From DASUBV01 sp035763085 (GTDB lineage Bacteria > Actinomycetota > Actinomycetes > Streptosporangiales > Streptosporangiaceae), in NCBI GenBank assembly GCA_035763085.1, contig DASUBV010000318.1:1-16992 (forward strand): 16,992 nucleotides of DNA, read 5' to 3'. Both the position numbers and the translations under genes were made by a program. Positions within the stretch are counted from its first letter, which is position 1. The number at the start of each line of letters is the position of its first letter. The notes beneath the pieces were generated by a model. It ran no database searches. It worked only from the letters and a program-made list of their open reading frames with translations, and had not been told where the DNA came from. This document shows, piece after piece, positions 15,676 through 16,992 of the stretch.

Positions 15676-16881
15676 ATGCCGCTAGAGACCAGCGCCGACG
15701 CGCCCGTTCCGGTCCGGACCGTCATGCGGCTGGTCGGCGACTGGATCGGCCGGCTGGGCCGGGTCTGGGTGGAGGGCCAGATCGCCGAGCTGAGCCGGCG
15801 CGGATCCACCGCGTTCCTGACCCTGCGCGATCCGCTGGCCGCGGTCTCGGTCCGGGTGATCTGCACCCGCGCCGTGCTGGAGGCCACCGTCCCGGCGCCC
15901 GAGGAGGGCGCGCGGGTGGTGATCTGGTGCAAGCCCGAGTTCAACACCGCACGCGGCAGCTTCGCCCTGGTCGCCACCGAGATGCGCGCGGTGGGCATCG
16001 GCGAGCTGCTGGCCCGGCTGGAGCGACTGCGCACGGAGCTGGCCGCCGAGGGGCTGTTCGCGGCGGCGCGCAAGCGGCCGCTGCCCTTCCTGCCCGAGAA
16101 GATCGGCCTGATCTGCGGCCGGGAGTCGGCAGCCGAGCGCGACGTGCTCCGGAACGCGGCCCGGCGCTGGGCCGCCGTGCAGTTCCGGATCGAGCAGGTG
16201 GCCGTTCAGGGCGCGCATGCCGCGGCGGACGTGATCGCGGCCCTGCAGCGGCTGGATACCGACCCGGCCGTCGAGGTGATCATCGTCGCCCGCGGCGGCG
16301 GCTCGATCGAGGACCTGCTGCCGTTCTCCGACGAGGAGCTGGTCCGGGCCGCCGCGGCCACCCGCACCCCGGTGATCAGCGCGATCGGCCACGAGCAGGA
16401 TGTCCCGCTGCTGGACCTGGTCGCGGACGTCCGCGCTTCCACCCCGACCGACGCGGCGCGGCGGGCCGTGCCCGACGTGGCCGAGCAGCTGGCCCTTATC
16501 GACCAGCTGCGCGGCCGGGCCCGGCGCAGCCTGGCCGGGCGCATCGACCGCGAGCACTCCTGGCTGGCCGCGGTCCGGTCGCGGCCGTCGTTGGCCAGCC
16601 CGGCGCGCGAACTCGACCGGCAGCAGGAGCAGGTCCTGGCGCTAACCGAGCGAGCCCGGCTGGCTGTCTCCGGGCGCCTGGCCAGGGCCGGCGATGACCT
16701 CGCGCATACCCGGGCCCGGCTGGAGTCGCTGTCGCCTGCCTCAACGTTGCGCCGGGGTTATGCGATCGTGCAGCGACCGGACGCCAGCGTGGTGCGCGCG
16801 GCCGCCGGCCTGAGCGCGGGCGAGGACCTCACTGTCCGGTTCGCTGACGATCAGGTCGCGGTGACGGTCGCCGGCCAGTGA
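15676..16881 (+). CDS. xseA: Exodeoxyribonuclease VII large subunit
   Basis: 401 residues. XseA with several XseB subunits degrades single-stranded DNA from both ends in DNA repair. The N-terminal OB-fold (about 10-105, RVWVEGQIAELSRRGSTAFLTLRD) is followed by the catalytic domain with FLPEKIGLICGRESAAERDVLRNA (138-161), ARGGGSIEDLLPFSDE (205-220) and SAIGHEQDVPLLDLVADVRASTPTDAA (235-261). Next comes a long coiled coil (about 270-350) and the C-terminal LRRGYAIVQ segment. Start: ATG at 15676; upstream in-frame codons contain no start, and the GGGG tract about 9 nt ahead is only a weak ribosome-binding site. It lies 28 bp after the lipid-droplet-associated gene. The length is typical of actinobacterial XseA (about 400). 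The xseB partner is expected just beyond the window. Confidence 0.96.
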   Translation: MPLETSADAPVPVRTVMRLVGDWIGRLGRVWVEGQIAELSRRGSTAFLTLRDPLAAVSVRVICTRAVLEATVPAPEEGARVVIWCKPEFNTARGSFALVATEMRAVGIGELLARLERLRTELAAEGLFAAARKRPLPFLPEKIGLICGRESAAERDVLRNAARRWAAVQFRIEQVAVQGAHAAADVIAALQRLDTDPAVEVIIVARGGGSIEDLLPFSDEELVRAAAATRTPVISAIGHEQDVPLLDLVADVRASTPTDAARRAVPDVAEQLALIDQLRGRARRSLAGRIDREHSWLAAVRSRPSLASPARELDRQQEQVLALTERARLAVSGRLARAGDDLAHTRARLESLSPASTLRRGYAIVQRPDASVVRAAAGLSAGEDLTVRFADDQVAVTVAGQ

Positions 16882-16906
16882 CCGGCAGGCGATGACGGTC
16901 GCCGGC
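16862..16906 (+). repeat. 14-bp direct repeat at the xseA 3' end
   Basis: TGACGGTCGCCGGC occurs at 16862-16875 (the last codons of xseA) and again at 16893-16906, just after the stop. It is followed by a 12-bp tandem repeat GACCGGCGGGCG (16924-16935, 16936-16947). A local slippage duplication is likely. Confidence 0.75.
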
Positions 16907-16992
16907 GGTGGCGGGCGGGAGGTGACCGGCGGGCGGACCGGCGGGCGGCGTCGCGGCGCCGGCGCCGGGCGGGCTGGGGCCTATAGGGTGGG
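16892..16992 (+). CDS. Possible start of the next gene (xseB expected), open at window edge
   Basis: An ATG at 16892, 10 bp after the xseA stop, opens a frame that runs Gly/Arg-rich (MTVAGGGGREVTGG...) to the window end with no stop. xseB usually follows xseA, but no XseB motif is reached, and the composition looks more like GC-rich spacer. A TAGGGT hexamer (16984-16989) could instead be a -10 element for a gene starting beyond the window. Confidence 0.2.
   Translation, partial: MTVAGGGGREVTGGRTGGRRRGAGAGRAGAYRV

Overview
This window looks like a chromosomal segment of a high-GC actinobacterium. Third codon positions are almost all G or C, and nearly every real gene has long antisense shadow frames. 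The right half keeps the order ychF, rmuC, a DUF6542-type membrane protein, ispH, a lipid-droplet-associated protein and xseA. From memory this matches the Mycobacterium tuberculosis Rv1108c-Rv1112 neighbourhood and is widespread in Actinobacteria. A Streptosporangiales- or Frankia-like host is plausible but unproven.

Left part (1-6833, all minus strand): a conjugation / type IV secretion-like operon related to the Tcp systems of Gram-positive elements. Transcription runs right to left: a TcpC/VirB8-like bitopic protein, a small two-helix TcpD-like protein, an 889-residue TcpE protein fused through a very long Pro/Ala linker to a degenerate ParA/MinD-like domain, a VirB4/TcpF-like ATPase coupled by an ATGA overlap, and the start of a secreted protein cut by the window edge. 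No relaxase, FtsK/TcpA coupling protein or integrase is visible here. About 490 bp with no gene (6834-7324) precede the operon.

Centre (7325-11508, minus strand): oligopeptidase B (ptrB), then a Phd-VapC toxin-antitoxin module, then ychF. The toxin-antitoxin pair lies between the true 3' end of ychF and a second, decayed copy of that 3' end 886 bp away. The two copies share a perfect 20-bp core. This looks like the footprint of a small element that inserted at the ychF 3' end and rebuilt the gene. It is the least expected structure in the window.

Right part (11717-16881): rmuC and the DUF6542 gene run rightward and converge on ispH. One perfect 12-bp-stem palindrome holds both stop codons and serves as a candidate bidirectional terminator. 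Divergent from ispH, the lipid-droplet-associated protein (with two in-frame tandem repeat arrays) and xseA run rightward. The last 110 bp are very GC-rich and may include the start of the next gene.
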